NCBI GenBank assembly: GCA_018667205.1
Contig: JABIVN010000272.1
Span: 1-6,717 of the forward strand
Direction: 5' to 3'
Source of the DNA: Gammaproteobacteria bacterium
Lineage (GTDB): Bacteria; Pseudomonadota; Gammaproteobacteria; Pseudomonadales; Azotimanducaceae
DNA length: 6,717 bases
A program made the translations under genes and the position numbers. Below, one piece after another: positions 1 to 6,073 of this stretch. How positions within the stretch are numbered: the first letter of the stretch is position 1; every line of letters starts with the position of its first letter. A model generated the notes under the pieces. It was not told where the DNA came from, searched no databases, and worked only from the letters and a program-made list of their open reading frames with translations.

Positions 1-556
1 CAGGCAAGATCCCATGTTTAACGCCCTGGCCTACCCACCATCGATGATAGAAGCCATGCGACGACAACTTGGCTCGGATCAACGAGCCATGCTGGACCAG
101 GGGGTATCGCTGCCCACACACGCGAACCTATTTCCCAATCTTAGCTTCTTAAATGCGCCCGGTGGCTATACGGCCATGGCGCCACCGGCACCCTATATGA
201 CATTTAGGGTCTGGCGGCCATTGGCCGCCGGAAAAACAGAAATCTGGTCATGGTGTATGGTAGAAAAAGATGCTTCTGAGGACTTCAAGCAAGCGAGTTA
301 CAAGGCCTACCTGATCAGTTTCGGAGCATCCGGTACGCTGGAGCAAGACGACGCTGAAAACTGGATGACGATAACCCAGGCTGCAAAGGGCACACTAGCC
401 GCCACTCTGCCCTTAAACTACAGCATGGGGCAGGAGATATTGGAGCCGATTGCCGATTGGCCCGGGCCGGGTAGCGCCTACCCGTTGGATTTTACCGAGT
501 TCGCGCAACGCGCCTTCTGGAGAAAATGGTTGGCTATGCTGGAGGCTGAGTCATGA
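1..556 (+). CDS. Rieske ring-hydroxylating oxygenase alpha subunit, C-terminal part (5' truncated by window)
   Basis: This is the catalytic-domain end of the large subunit of a Rieske non-heme iron oxygenase, which adds oxygen to an aromatic or polycyclic ring in the cytoplasm using electrons from a ferredoxin. The frame is open to base 2 with no stop before the ATG at 14, so that ATG is internal and the gene begins upstream of the window. Counting from that Met, residues 35-47 (THANLFPNLSFLN) and 64-70 (FRVWRPL) are typical of the alpha-subunit barrel. EQDDAENW at 110-117 carries the acidic iron ligand, probably Asp113 by alignment with Asp362 of naphthalene dioxygenase. The Rieske CxH/CxxH cluster and the two His ligands lie outside the window. 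The C-terminal segment (AQRAFWRKWLAML) fits biphenyl/naphthalene-type enzymes, but the substrate cannot be assigned. The stop overlaps the next gene, its beta subunit. Family certain, substrate unknown. Confidence 0.9.
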   Translation, partial: RQDPMFNALAYPPSMIEAMRRQLGSDQRAMLDQGVSLPTHANLFPNLSFLNAPGGYTAMAPPAPYMTFRVWRPLAAGKTEIWSWCMVEKDASEDFKQASYKAYLISFGASGTLEQDDAENWMTITQAAKGTLAATLPLNYSMGQEILEPIADWPGPGSAYPLDFTEFAQRAFWRKWLAMLEAES

Positions 557-1059
557 GTATCAGCGAACCACTGTTTCGCAGCCTGGAAGCGTTTATCTAC
601 CGCGAAGCAGAATTGCTGGACAATCATCAGTTTGAGCAATGGTTGAATTTGTGGGATGAACACGCCTCCTACCGTATGCCTGTTCGCGTTACGCATACAA
701 AACGGCAGGCCGGCCAGGAATTCCAGCATAATTTTGGTCATTTCGACGATACCAAAGAGATGTTAGCCATGCGCATCAAGCGGCTGGGCACTTCGGCGGC
801 GTGGGCCGAAGACCCGCCCTCTCGAACCCGCCACTTCGTCACAAATTTACGGATTACTGGGGCAGAGACTGGCCCGTATCTGTTAAAAACCAACTTAATG
901 CTGTATCGAAACCGAGGCGACAGCGCAAGCCACGACATCTTGTCGGCGGAGCGGCATGATACCGTGCATCAGGTGGATGGGAAATGGCTTATTTTGGAGC
1001 GCGTTGTCTACATCGACCAAGCAAGCCTGGGAACACTCAATCTTTCCATATTTTTGTAA
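553..1059 (+). CDS. Rieske ring-hydroxylating oxygenase beta (small) subunit
   Basis: This 168-residue protein has the usual length of the small subunit of an alpha3beta3 ring-hydroxylating oxygenase. It is an NTF2-like fold that stabilises the hexamer and does not bind the metals. Family signs are the N-terminal helix with AFIYREAELLD (13-23), then FEQWLNLWDEHASYRMP (27-43), the segment SRTRHFVTNLRI near residues 90-101, the strand LLKTNLMLYRNRG, and the closing GKWLILERVVYIDQ. The start is well supported: GGAGG at 541-545 sits 7 bases before the ATG, and the ATGA overlap with the alpha stop points to translational coupling. The pair is therefore one oxygenase component. The coding end at 1059 faces the convergent transporter gene, with 73 bases between them and no clear hairpin plus T-run terminator. 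Ferredoxin and reductase genes do not follow, so they must be encoded elsewhere. Confidence 0.93.
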   Translation: MSISEPLFRSLEAFIYREAELLDNHQFEQWLNLWDEHASYRMPVRVTHTKRQAGQEFQHNFGHFDDTKEMLAMRIKRLGTSAAWAEDPPSRTRHFVTNLRITGAETGPYLLKTNLMLYRNRGDSASHDILSAERHDTVHQVDGKWLILERVVYIDQASLGTLNLSIFL

Positions 1060-1132
1060 TTTTGGTCTGGTTGGGTGCTTTTTCCACGCTCTTGCCTGTT
1101 TCATTGCCGACATCCGTCAGCTTCCCGCAGAG

Positions 1133-2359
1133 TTAGGTGTTGGCTGCGACATTGTTTTCAAGATGATAAAAAAACAGAATCAGGGCCGCAGCTATACTTA
1201 GGAAAAACAGTTGCCCGATTGCAAAGCTAAATCGTGAGGAATGGAGAAGCGGAATAGCGATGCTGGTGACTGTTGCACTGACGGCAATTTGAACGAAACC
1301 CTGCATTGAAGTGGCGCCGCCTCGTCGCTGTGGAAAATAATCAAGGGCCACGATGGTGATCGCCGGCATGATCATGGCATAACCAAAAGCATAAATTACC
1401 AAGGGCGCAATAACAGAAAAGAGGGTAGCTGTGTTAAATAGCGAACTAAGAAGGTTTAAAGCGCTCGCGATGATCATTATGCAAAAACCGATGCCTATAG
1501 TGCGGGCAGCTTGCCAGCCGTGTGCTTTGCGGCCAGAGTAATATGATCCCAGCATCATGCCGGCAACCATGGGTATGAACTGCAGGCCGAAGTCATTTGT
1601 AGAAAGCCCTAAAAAATTGTAGATAACCGTGGGGGCACCCGCGATATATAAAAACATGCCCGCAAATGCAAAGGAAACGCTGAAAACCAGGCAGACGAAC
1701 CGACTGTGGCTGATGATTTGTAAATAAGCGATGCTTACTTTATACGGATGAAGCGATTGGCGCTTGTTCCTAGGCAAGGTTTCCTTTATGGCTAATCCCA
1801 AAAACACAAGGAGGAGCCCGAAGCCACCGAGAAACCAGAATATGCTGCGCCAACCGAATAGCTGCTGCAGCCAGCCGCCCAATACCGGGGCAATCGCCGG
1901 GCCCAGAGCGAATAGTAACGTCACATGAGTCATCGCTTTGTGGGCGGAACGGGTGTCATAACTATCGCGAATCATTGCTCGCGCGATAATAAAGCCGCCG
2001 CTGGCTGCCAGGCCTTGTGCGGCTCGCCACAACAGGAGGCTCTTTGCATCGGGCGAAAGTGCACAGGCTATCGATGCGATTAGATACAGTGACATGCTCG
2101 CTAGCAAAGTCCTGCGGCGACCAACCCGGTCTGATAGTGGCCCCCAGAATAAGGTGGAGACAGCAAATGCGAGTAGGTAAACGGTCAGACTCTGCGCAAG
2201 CACAGCGCGGGTTGCGCCAAAGGTTGCCTCGATGTCTGGAAAAGACGGCAGGTAGGCATTGATGCTAAGCGGCCCCACCATAGAAAGCAGTGCCGCAGTA
2301 AACGTTAGCTGCCGCCTAGAGTTTTTATTTTTTTGTGGGAGAGAAGGAGTAGCGGGCAT
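1133..2359 (-). CDS. MFS transporter, Bcr/CflA-type drug efflux family
   Basis: This is a 408-residue inner-membrane protein with about twelve hydrophobic segments, a normal length for the 12-TM proton-coupled Bcr/CflA drug-efflux branch of the major facilitator superfamily. Visible signatures are YLPSFPDI at 36-43 in and after TM1, motif A GPLSDRVGRRR at 73-83 between TM2 and TM3, RAAQGLAASGG at 112-122 in TM4, and a motif-C-like region (LGPAIAPVLGGWLQQ, 152-166) in TM5. In many relatives the residue before (M/I)YLP is Asp; here it is Asn34. In this context it probably exports a toxic aromatic substrate, intermediate or product, though general drug efflux is equally possible. The start is fixed from upstream because the preceding in-frame codon is TAG. 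No Shine-Dalgarno sequence is visible before the ATG. It diverges from the second oxygenase pair and converges on the first, so it is its own transcription unit. Substrate unknown. Confidence 0.9.
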   Translation of the reverse strand: MPATPSLPQKNKNSRRQLTFTAALLSMVGPLSINAYLPSFPDIEATFGATRAVLAQSLTVYLLAFAVSTLFWGPLSDRVGRRRTLLASMSLYLIASIACALSPDAKSLLLWRAAQGLAASGGFIIARAMIRDSYDTRSAHKAMTHVTLLFALGPAIAPVLGGWLQQLFGWRSIFWFLGGFGLLLVFLGLAIKETLPRNKRQSLHPYKVSIAYLQIISHSRFVCLVFSVSFAFAGMFLYIAGAPTVIYNFLGLSTNDFGLQFIPMVAGMMLGSYYSGRKAHGWQAARTIGIGFCIMIIASALNLLSSLFNTATLFSVIAPLVIYAFGYAMIMPAITIVALDYFPQRRGGATSMQGFVQIAVSATVTSIAIPLLHSSRFSFAIGQLFFLSIAAALILFFYHLENNVAANT

Positions 2360-2433
2360 CTATGTCGGAAATACTGGGGGGAAATCGCATTGGGAAAACA
2401 CAGTCTTTACCTCATAAGCAAGGATGACTCTTG

Positions 2434-2462
2434 TTGATTTACAGAAATTGCAATGCTAGCAT
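2434..2462 (+). promoter_or_regulatory. Candidate sigma-70 promoter for the second oxygenase beta-alpha pair
   Basis: TTGATT (2434-2439) and TAGCAT (2457-2462) are separated by 17 bases, each matching four of six consensus positions. This is the best-placed plus-strand pair in the divergent gap. It would give a leader of roughly 95 bases before the beta-subunit gene. The -10 element lies inside a palindrome, which suits control by a repressor or activator. Prediction by eye only. Confidence 0.35.
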
Positions 2463-2467
2463 GCTAG
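2456..2467. promoter_or_regulatory. Perfect 12-bp palindrome, candidate operator
   Basis: CTAGCATGCTAG is a perfect palindrome. It overlaps a second one, ATGCTAGCAT (2453-2462), because ATGCTAG occurs twice, 8 bases apart (2453 and 2461). A further 8-bp palindrome TGCATGCA lies at 2473-2480. The 12-bp palindrome contains TAGCAT on both strands, which are the best -10 candidates for both divergent genes. On the minus strand TTGCAT (2475-2480 read in reverse) is 17 bases upstream of that TAGCAT. A dimeric regulator bound here could control both directions; which family is not known, and no regulator gene is in the window. Confidence 0.4.
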
Positions 2468-2556
2468 TTAAATGCATGCAACACACCTGCGGGCGGTCGG
2501 CGAGAACGAGGTGGCGGCTGTGTCAGTTTGATTACCGAATGTGATCAGGGTACGGG

Positions 2557-2570
2557 GGAGGAATGGCGGA
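2557..2570 (+). promoter_or_regulatory. Ribosome binding region that makes the beta-subunit start ambiguous
   Basis: A strong GGAGGA (2557-2562) abuts the ATG at 2563 with no spacer, which is too close for that ATG to be used efficiently. In-frame ATGs follow at 2575 and 2578. GGCGGA (2565-2570) lies 4 and 7 bases before them, and GGAGGA lies 12 and 15 bases before them. The true start is therefore more likely 2575 or 2578 than 2563. Confidence 0.5.
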
Positions 2571-3048
2571 TAAAATGATGACCCAAGAGCTGAGAAACGA
2601 AGTAGAGGACTTGCTCAATCGATATGTGCAATGTATCGATGATGATGAGCTTGAATCCTGGCCAGAGTTTTTTACCGACAGCTGCCTATACAGAATTATT
2701 CCCAGGGAAAATGAAGAAGTCGGCTTGCCGGCAGCGGTCATGTGGGGCGACAGTAAAGGTATGCTCGTAGACCGAGTTGTTGCGCTTAGAAATGCCAATG
2801 TGTATCAGGTTCAATGGTATCGTCATATCATTAGTAATCCGTGTATACGGTCTGAAAGCGATGGGGCAATTAGTGTTCAGTCCAACTATGCAGTGTTTAA
2901 AACCTGCAATAATGGTGAGAGTGAAGTTTACAATGTGGGAAAGTATGTAGACCTTATTGTTCGAGATAGCGGTGTACTGAAGTTCAAAGAGCGTTCGGCA
3001 ATTTTTGATACCCACAAAATTACCACCCTTATGGTGATCCCGATTTAA
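2563..3048 (+). CDS. Rieske ring-hydroxylating oxygenase beta subunit, NagH/AndAd-like
   Basis: This is the small subunit of a second oxygenase, 161 residues from the first ATG and 156-157 from the likelier starts at 2575/2578. It has the NTF2-like fold with a structural role in the hexamer. Its pattern, CIDDDELESWPEFFTD (23-38), RENEEVGLPAA, GMLVDRVVALRNANVY and the C-terminal FDTHKITTLMVIPI, resembles from memory the small subunits of anthranilate 1,2-dioxygenase (AndAd) and salicylate 5-hydroxylase (NagH). It is clearly different from the beta subunit at 553-1059. It precedes its alpha partner by 60 bases, the reverse of the usual alpha-beta order. Its base composition appears more AT-rich: two sampled rows, 2641-2700 and 2941-3000, are 42-43% GC, against 57-75% in the rows at 481-540 and 781-840 of the first pair. 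Family is firm, exact substrate is not. Confidence 0.9.
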   Translation: MADKMMTQELRNEVEDLLNRYVQCIDDDELESWPEFFTDSCLYRIIPRENEEVGLPAAVMWGDSKGMLVDRVVALRNANVYQVQWYRHIISNPCIRSESDGAISVQSNYAVFKTCNNGESEVYNVGKYVDLIVRDSGVLKFKERSAIFDTHKITTLMVIPI

Positions 3049-3108
3049 CCACGTTGATTTAAGCTTACTTTCCTGTTGCAGGGGTAAAGCCAAAGAAGGA
3101 GTAGCTGG

Positions 3109-4356
3109 ATGACTTCAAGCAATCGAATGAAATGGCCGGAAAATGCCGACCATACTGCTGTCCCCTATTACGTGTTTCACGACCAGGATATTTACAATCG
3201 GGAACAGGACAAAATATACAATGGGCCTGCCTGGCATTTTGTCGCGTTGGAAGCCGAGCTGCTCAAATTGGGTAGTTTCAAATCCACCTATATCGGTGAC
3301 ACGCCTGTTGTCGTGACGCGCGGTCAGGATAATGAAATCTATGCCTGGGTAAACCGATGTGCGCATAGGGGAGCTGAGGTGTGTCGACACAGACACGGGG
3401 TTTCCGAAGACGGTACATTCACCTGCGTTTACCACCAGTGGACCTACGATGCCAAGGGCGATTTACGAGGCGTGCCCTTTCAACGCGGACTGGCAGGAAA
3501 AGGGGGTTATCCGAAAGACTTCGATAAAACTCAACACGGTTTACGTAAAGTTAAGGTGGTTAGCTACTGTGGTGCGATTTTCGGGACCTTCAGTGATGCG
3601 ACACCCGATATTGAAACTTATATGGGAGAGGATGTCAGTTTGTTTTTCAAACGTATTATGAATCGTCCGGTGGAGGTTCTGGGTACGACCCGCCAGTATA
3701 TAAAAGGCAATTGGAAGTTCTACGCTGAAAACTCTAAAGACCCTTACCATGCAAGCTTGTTACACCTGTTTCACGCGACCTTTGGCCTTTACCGATCCTC
3801 CCAGGAAGGTGCTACGCTCATTAACAACGATTTCCACACGGTATTGTGGGCGAAGAGCGGCAATGAGGACGAGGCAGCACTGGAGGATGTCAGAAAAGAT
3901 AAGCTTAGAACCTATCAGGAAGGCACTTACACACTGAACGACCCGTCGCTCCTCGCGGGACAACAGGAATTCGAGGACGGCATTTCACTGGTCATCCTCA
4001 CTCTGTTTCCCTCTTTGGTGTTGCAGCAAATACAGAACACGCTGGCGGTTCGCCAGATTTTGCCCAAGGGTAAAGATGAGTTTGAGTTGGTGTGGACGTA
4101 TTTTGGTTATACAGATGACAGCGAAGAATTGCGCAACATACGGCTAAAACAGTTTAACCTGATTGGCCCCGCCGGATTGATCTCCATGGAAGACGGAGAG
4201 TCTACTGAGTTGTGCCACAAAGCGATCGTGAGCGATGGCGATCGTACCAATGTTATTCTCATGTCAGGCAGCGATACGCAGAGTGAGGGCCACCTGGTTA
4301 CGGAGTCCGCTGTCCGTGGCCTGTGGAAAGGCTACCGTAAGATGATGGAACTTTAA
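3109..4356 (+). CDS. Rieske ring-hydroxylating oxygenase alpha subunit, salicylate 5-hydroxylase/anthranilate dioxygenase-like
   Basis: This is a full-length 415-residue catalytic subunit. The N-terminal Rieske domain holds C84-x-H86 and C106-x2-H109, ligands of the [2Fe-2S] cluster. The gap between H86 and C106 is 19 residues, longer than the common 15-17. The catalytic domain has NWKFYAENSKDPYHASLLH (201-219), giving mononuclear iron ligands His214 and His219 with bridging Asp211. GLISMEDGES (356-365) supplies the third ligand, Asp362. ENxKDPYHASLLH and ISMEDGE are typical of the NagG/AndAc branch that hydroxylates aromatic acids. The substrate here is inferred to be a benzoate- or salicylate-like acid but is unproven. 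AAGGAG (3096-3101) lies 7 bases before the ATG. The gene follows its beta subunit in one likely operon and is followed by a FadL-type channel. All metal ligands are intact, so the enzyme should be active given a ferredoxin and reductase, which are absent here. Confidence 0.95.
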   Translation: MTSSNRMKWPENADHTAVPYYVFHDQDIYNREQDKIYNGPAWHFVALEAELLKLGSFKSTYIGDTPVVVTRGQDNEIYAWVNRCAHRGAEVCRHRHGVSEDGTFTCVYHQWTYDAKGDLRGVPFQRGLAGKGGYPKDFDKTQHGLRKVKVVSYCGAIFGTFSDATPDIETYMGEDVSLFFKRIMNRPVEVLGTTRQYIKGNWKFYAENSKDPYHASLLHLFHATFGLYRSSQEGATLINNDFHTVLWAKSGNEDEAALEDVRKDKLRTYQEGTYTLNDPSLLAGQQEFEDGISLVILTLFPSLVLQQIQNTLAVRQILPKGKDEFELVWTYFGYTDDSEELRNIRLKQFNLIGPAGLISMEDGESTELCHKAIVSDGDRTNVILMSGSDTQSEGHLVTESAVRGLWKGYRKMMEL

Positions 4357-4395
4357 TCCCAAACTGTCGTAAGCCAAGTCCGACGTAGCTGTCAG

Positions 4396-4424
4396 TTGCG
4401 TTATATCCGCGGCATATCTATTAA
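4396..4424 (+). promoter_or_regulatory. Candidate promoter for the FadL-type channel gene
   Basis: TTGCGT (4396-4401) and TATTAA (4419-4424) are 17 bases apart, matching three and four of six sigma-70 positions. It would place a start near 4431 with a leader of about 20 bases. A near-symmetric stretch, ATAT-CCGCGG-C-ATAT, lies between the two elements (about 4402-4416) and could bind a regulator. Read-through from the oxygenase genes across this 96-bp gap is equally possible. Confidence 0.25.
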
Positions 4425-4452
4425 ACCGCTATCGATCAGTGTGGAGCAGTAA

Positions 4453-5763
4453 ATGACGCTTTCAAGAAAGTGGGCCGCCTGTTATTTGATTGGCATCATG
4501 TATTGCAGTACGGCAATGGCCGGTGGGGGCTATTTCTCCTTGGGCGATGGTCCGGTTGCGCGGCAAACGGCTGGTGCGGTTACGGCCGTGGCCGAAGATG
4601 CATTCGCGGGCAGTTCCAATCCCGCTAAACTCACAGCCGTGGGAGATCGTGTTGAAGTAGGACTGGAGTTTTTCAATCCCCATCGCAAGGTTAAAAGAAC
4701 GGGCGCCGCGGGCCCTGGAGAAATTTACAATTTCTCTTCCACCAGTAAGAACTCCCTGTTTCTGATACCGGAATTTGCCTGGTCACGACAGCTCAGTGAT
4801 CGGTTTGCGCTGGGTATTACAGCATACGCCAACGGCGGCTTGAATAGCGAGTATGAACAAACCACTGGTATTGATGGCACCAATGGAAACCCTGAAAAGT
4901 GCGCGGACAAGCCAGGCAACTTCTTTCTTGGTTGCGGCAATGCTGGGTTTGACTTGAGCCAATTGGTGTTGGCCCCCACCCTTGCTTGGAAGGTAACAGA
5001 TCATCACAGCATTGGAGTTGCACCGTTAATAGCCATACAACGTTTTGAGGCTTTTGGCCTACAGGCCCTAACACCGCTTTCTCGTTTCCCAGAAAAGGTG
5101 ACCAACCGTGGTCATGATATCGCTGTGGGTACGGGTGTAAGAATCGGTTGGTATGCAAAACCGCTACAGTGGGTGAGCATCGGCGCCGCATACGCCACAA
5201 AAACTTCAATGCAGAAATTTGATAAATATGATGGCTTGTTTGCCGAAGGTAGTTTTGATATTCCTGAAAATTACAATATTGGCGTTGCAATGCGGCCGAA
5301 TAATCAATGGAGTTTGTCCCTGGATATCCAGAAAATTCGTTACAGCGATGTCAAAGCCCTCAACAATAGTGTGACGAACTCTCTCATCGACCCCGTAGCT
5401 AATCCTCTGGGAAGCGCTAGTGGTAGTGCCTTTGGGTGGCGCCGTGATCAGACCAACTACAGGGTGGGAGCCGCTTACCAAGCGAGTCCCCGGCTGACGA
5501 TAAGAGCTGGGTGGGCTTACGGAAAACGGCCTAATAAAGAGAGTATCGAGGCCGTAAGTTTCAGTATGTTGACTCCCAGCCCCATTCATCAAGCCACCCT
5601 CGGGTGTAGTTGGGAGACGACGAGGGGTAACGCTTTTCATGTGGCGATAGCCCGCTATCTGAAGAGCCGTTACCGTGGACCTTCAGCGCTATTGCCCGGT
5701 GCGAACGAAACACTTGCGGCGCACGTTAACACACTGTCTGTTGGCTGGACCTGGGTATTATAG
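4453..5763 (+). CDS. OmpP1/FadL/TodX-family outer-membrane hydrocarbon transport protein
   Basis: This 436-residue outer-membrane beta-barrel belongs to the FadL/TodX family, whose members pass long-chain fatty acids or aromatic hydrocarbons (TodX, XylN, TbuX) through the outer membrane. A signal peptide is clear: SRK, a hydrophobic stretch, then STAMA with probable cleavage after Ala23. The mature N-terminus has the family hatch pattern, ending in NPA at 56-58 (SSNPAKL). FDIPENYNIGVAMRP (268-282) and FGWRRDQTNYRVGAAYQ (327-343) match conserved barrel strands, and alternating strands continue to the end. The protein ends in WTWVL, so the usual terminal Phe is replaced. Two cysteines, C150 and C161, sit in a probable extracellular loop. 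GGAG (4443-4446) is 6 bases before the ATG. Position after two oxygenase systems suggests uptake of an aromatic or terpenoid-like substrate; fatty-acid uptake is the alternative. Confidence 0.9.
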   Translation: MTLSRKWAACYLIGIMYCSTAMAGGGYFSLGDGPVARQTAGAVTAVAEDAFAGSSNPAKLTAVGDRVEVGLEFFNPHRKVKRTGAAGPGEIYNFSSTSKNSLFLIPEFAWSRQLSDRFALGITAYANGGLNSEYEQTTGIDGTNGNPEKCADKPGNFFLGCGNAGFDLSQLVLAPTLAWKVTDHHSIGVAPLIAIQRFEAFGLQALTPLSRFPEKVTNRGHDIAVGTGVRIGWYAKPLQWVSIGAAYATKTSMQKFDKYDGLFAEGSFDIPENYNIGVAMRPNNQWSLSLDIQKIRYSDVKALNNSVTNSLIDPVANPLGSASGSAFGWRRDQTNYRVGAAYQASPRLTIRAGWAYGKRPNKESIEAVSFSMLTPSPIHQATLGCSWETTRGNAFHVAIARYLKSRYRGPSALLPGANETLAAHVNTLSVGWTWVL

Positions 5764-6073
5764 CGAACAGCCGCTCGCCGTTACTTGGGTAATGGTTTCG
5801 CAAATAACTGCTTTATCAACGGTGATCATATGAAGATTTTGCGTATGTGAGATGCGAAAATGGGATTGCCCCGAATTTTATCATTTAGTGAAACTAGGAT
5901 TTGACTGGCACATTCAGGTTTTGTGATAAATCCTTTAAAAAGCAGCTATATAGGGTGTTATTAGTCTCTGGTACGATATTTGCAATGTAAAGCACAAAAC
6001 TAAGTATTTATGGTCATTTGTTAGAGCGACGTCCTGGCGATTGATCATAATGTTAACTTTGATGTGGAATATT
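5764..6073. other. AT-rich 310-bp intergenic region
   Basis: No credible gene or RNA is seen here. The only plus-strand ATG with a tolerable context, near 5829, stops after six codons. A 7-bp inverted repeat, TTTCGCA (5796-5802) and TGCGAAA (5853-5859), spans 50 bases and has no T-run, so it is not a convincing terminator. The octamer TGATCATA occurs at 5823-5830 and again at 6042-6049, and TCATATGA (5826-5833) is a palindrome. The sampled row 5941-6000 is 37% GC. The size and AT content fit a promoter region for the dehydrogenase gene. Confidence 0.5.
5901..5930 (+). promoter_or_regulatory. Candidate sigma-70 promoter upstream of the alcohol dehydrogenase
   Basis: TTGACT (5901-5906, five of six matches) and GATAAA (5925-5930, four of six) are separated by 18 bases. 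The implied leader is about 135 bases, long enough to include one of the TGATCATA copies at 6042-6049. Prediction by eye in AT-rich sequence, so chance matches are likely. Confidence 0.3.

Larger units (their letters stand above)
2360..2562. promoter_or_regulatory. Divergent intergenic control region between MFS gene and second oxygenase pair
   Basis: This 203-bp region separates two genes read outwards, so it must hold the starts of both transcripts unless one is read through from afar. It contains an AT-rich core (about 2425-2480) with candidate -35/-10 elements and a cluster of short palindromes. A GC-rich stretch (2484-2520) follows and would lie in the 5' leader of the plus-strand transcript. 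That leader can form a small stem, CACCT (2484-2488) with AGGTG (2509-2513), which is of uncertain meaning. No open reading frame worth calling was found here. Confidence 0.6.

Noticed and set aside
1070..1132. Stem GCTGAC/GTCGGC with loop GGAT on the minus strand after the transporter gene, as a terminator
   Set aside because: It is only six base pairs with one G-U pair and is not followed by a T-run.
2540..2555. TGTGATC as a CRP-type half site
   Set aside because: The second half (TCACA at the 6-base spacing) is missing; the bases there are TACGG.
2686..3093. A 135-codon minus-strand frame opposite the second beta subunit
   Set aside because: It has no recognisable family pattern and is explained as antisense to a clear coding sequence.
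4480..4525. Cys18 in the channel signal peptide as a lipoprotein lipobox
   Set aside because: The preceding residues IMY do not fit a lipobox, while STAMA before Gly24 is a normal signal peptidase I site.
4817..5290. A 157-codon open frame on the minus strand inside the channel gene
   Set aside because: It lies wholly opposite a well-supported barrel gene, has a low-complexity mixture rich in Cys, His and Gln, and resembles no family.
5761..5802. GCGAA...TTCGC inverted repeat just after the channel gene, as a terminator
   Set aside because: The stem is five base pairs with a long loop and no T-run.
5905..5924. TGGCAC followed by a T-rich stretch, suggestive of a sigma-54 promoter
   Set aside because: The -12 element (TTGC) is absent at the required spacing; the bases there are GGTT.
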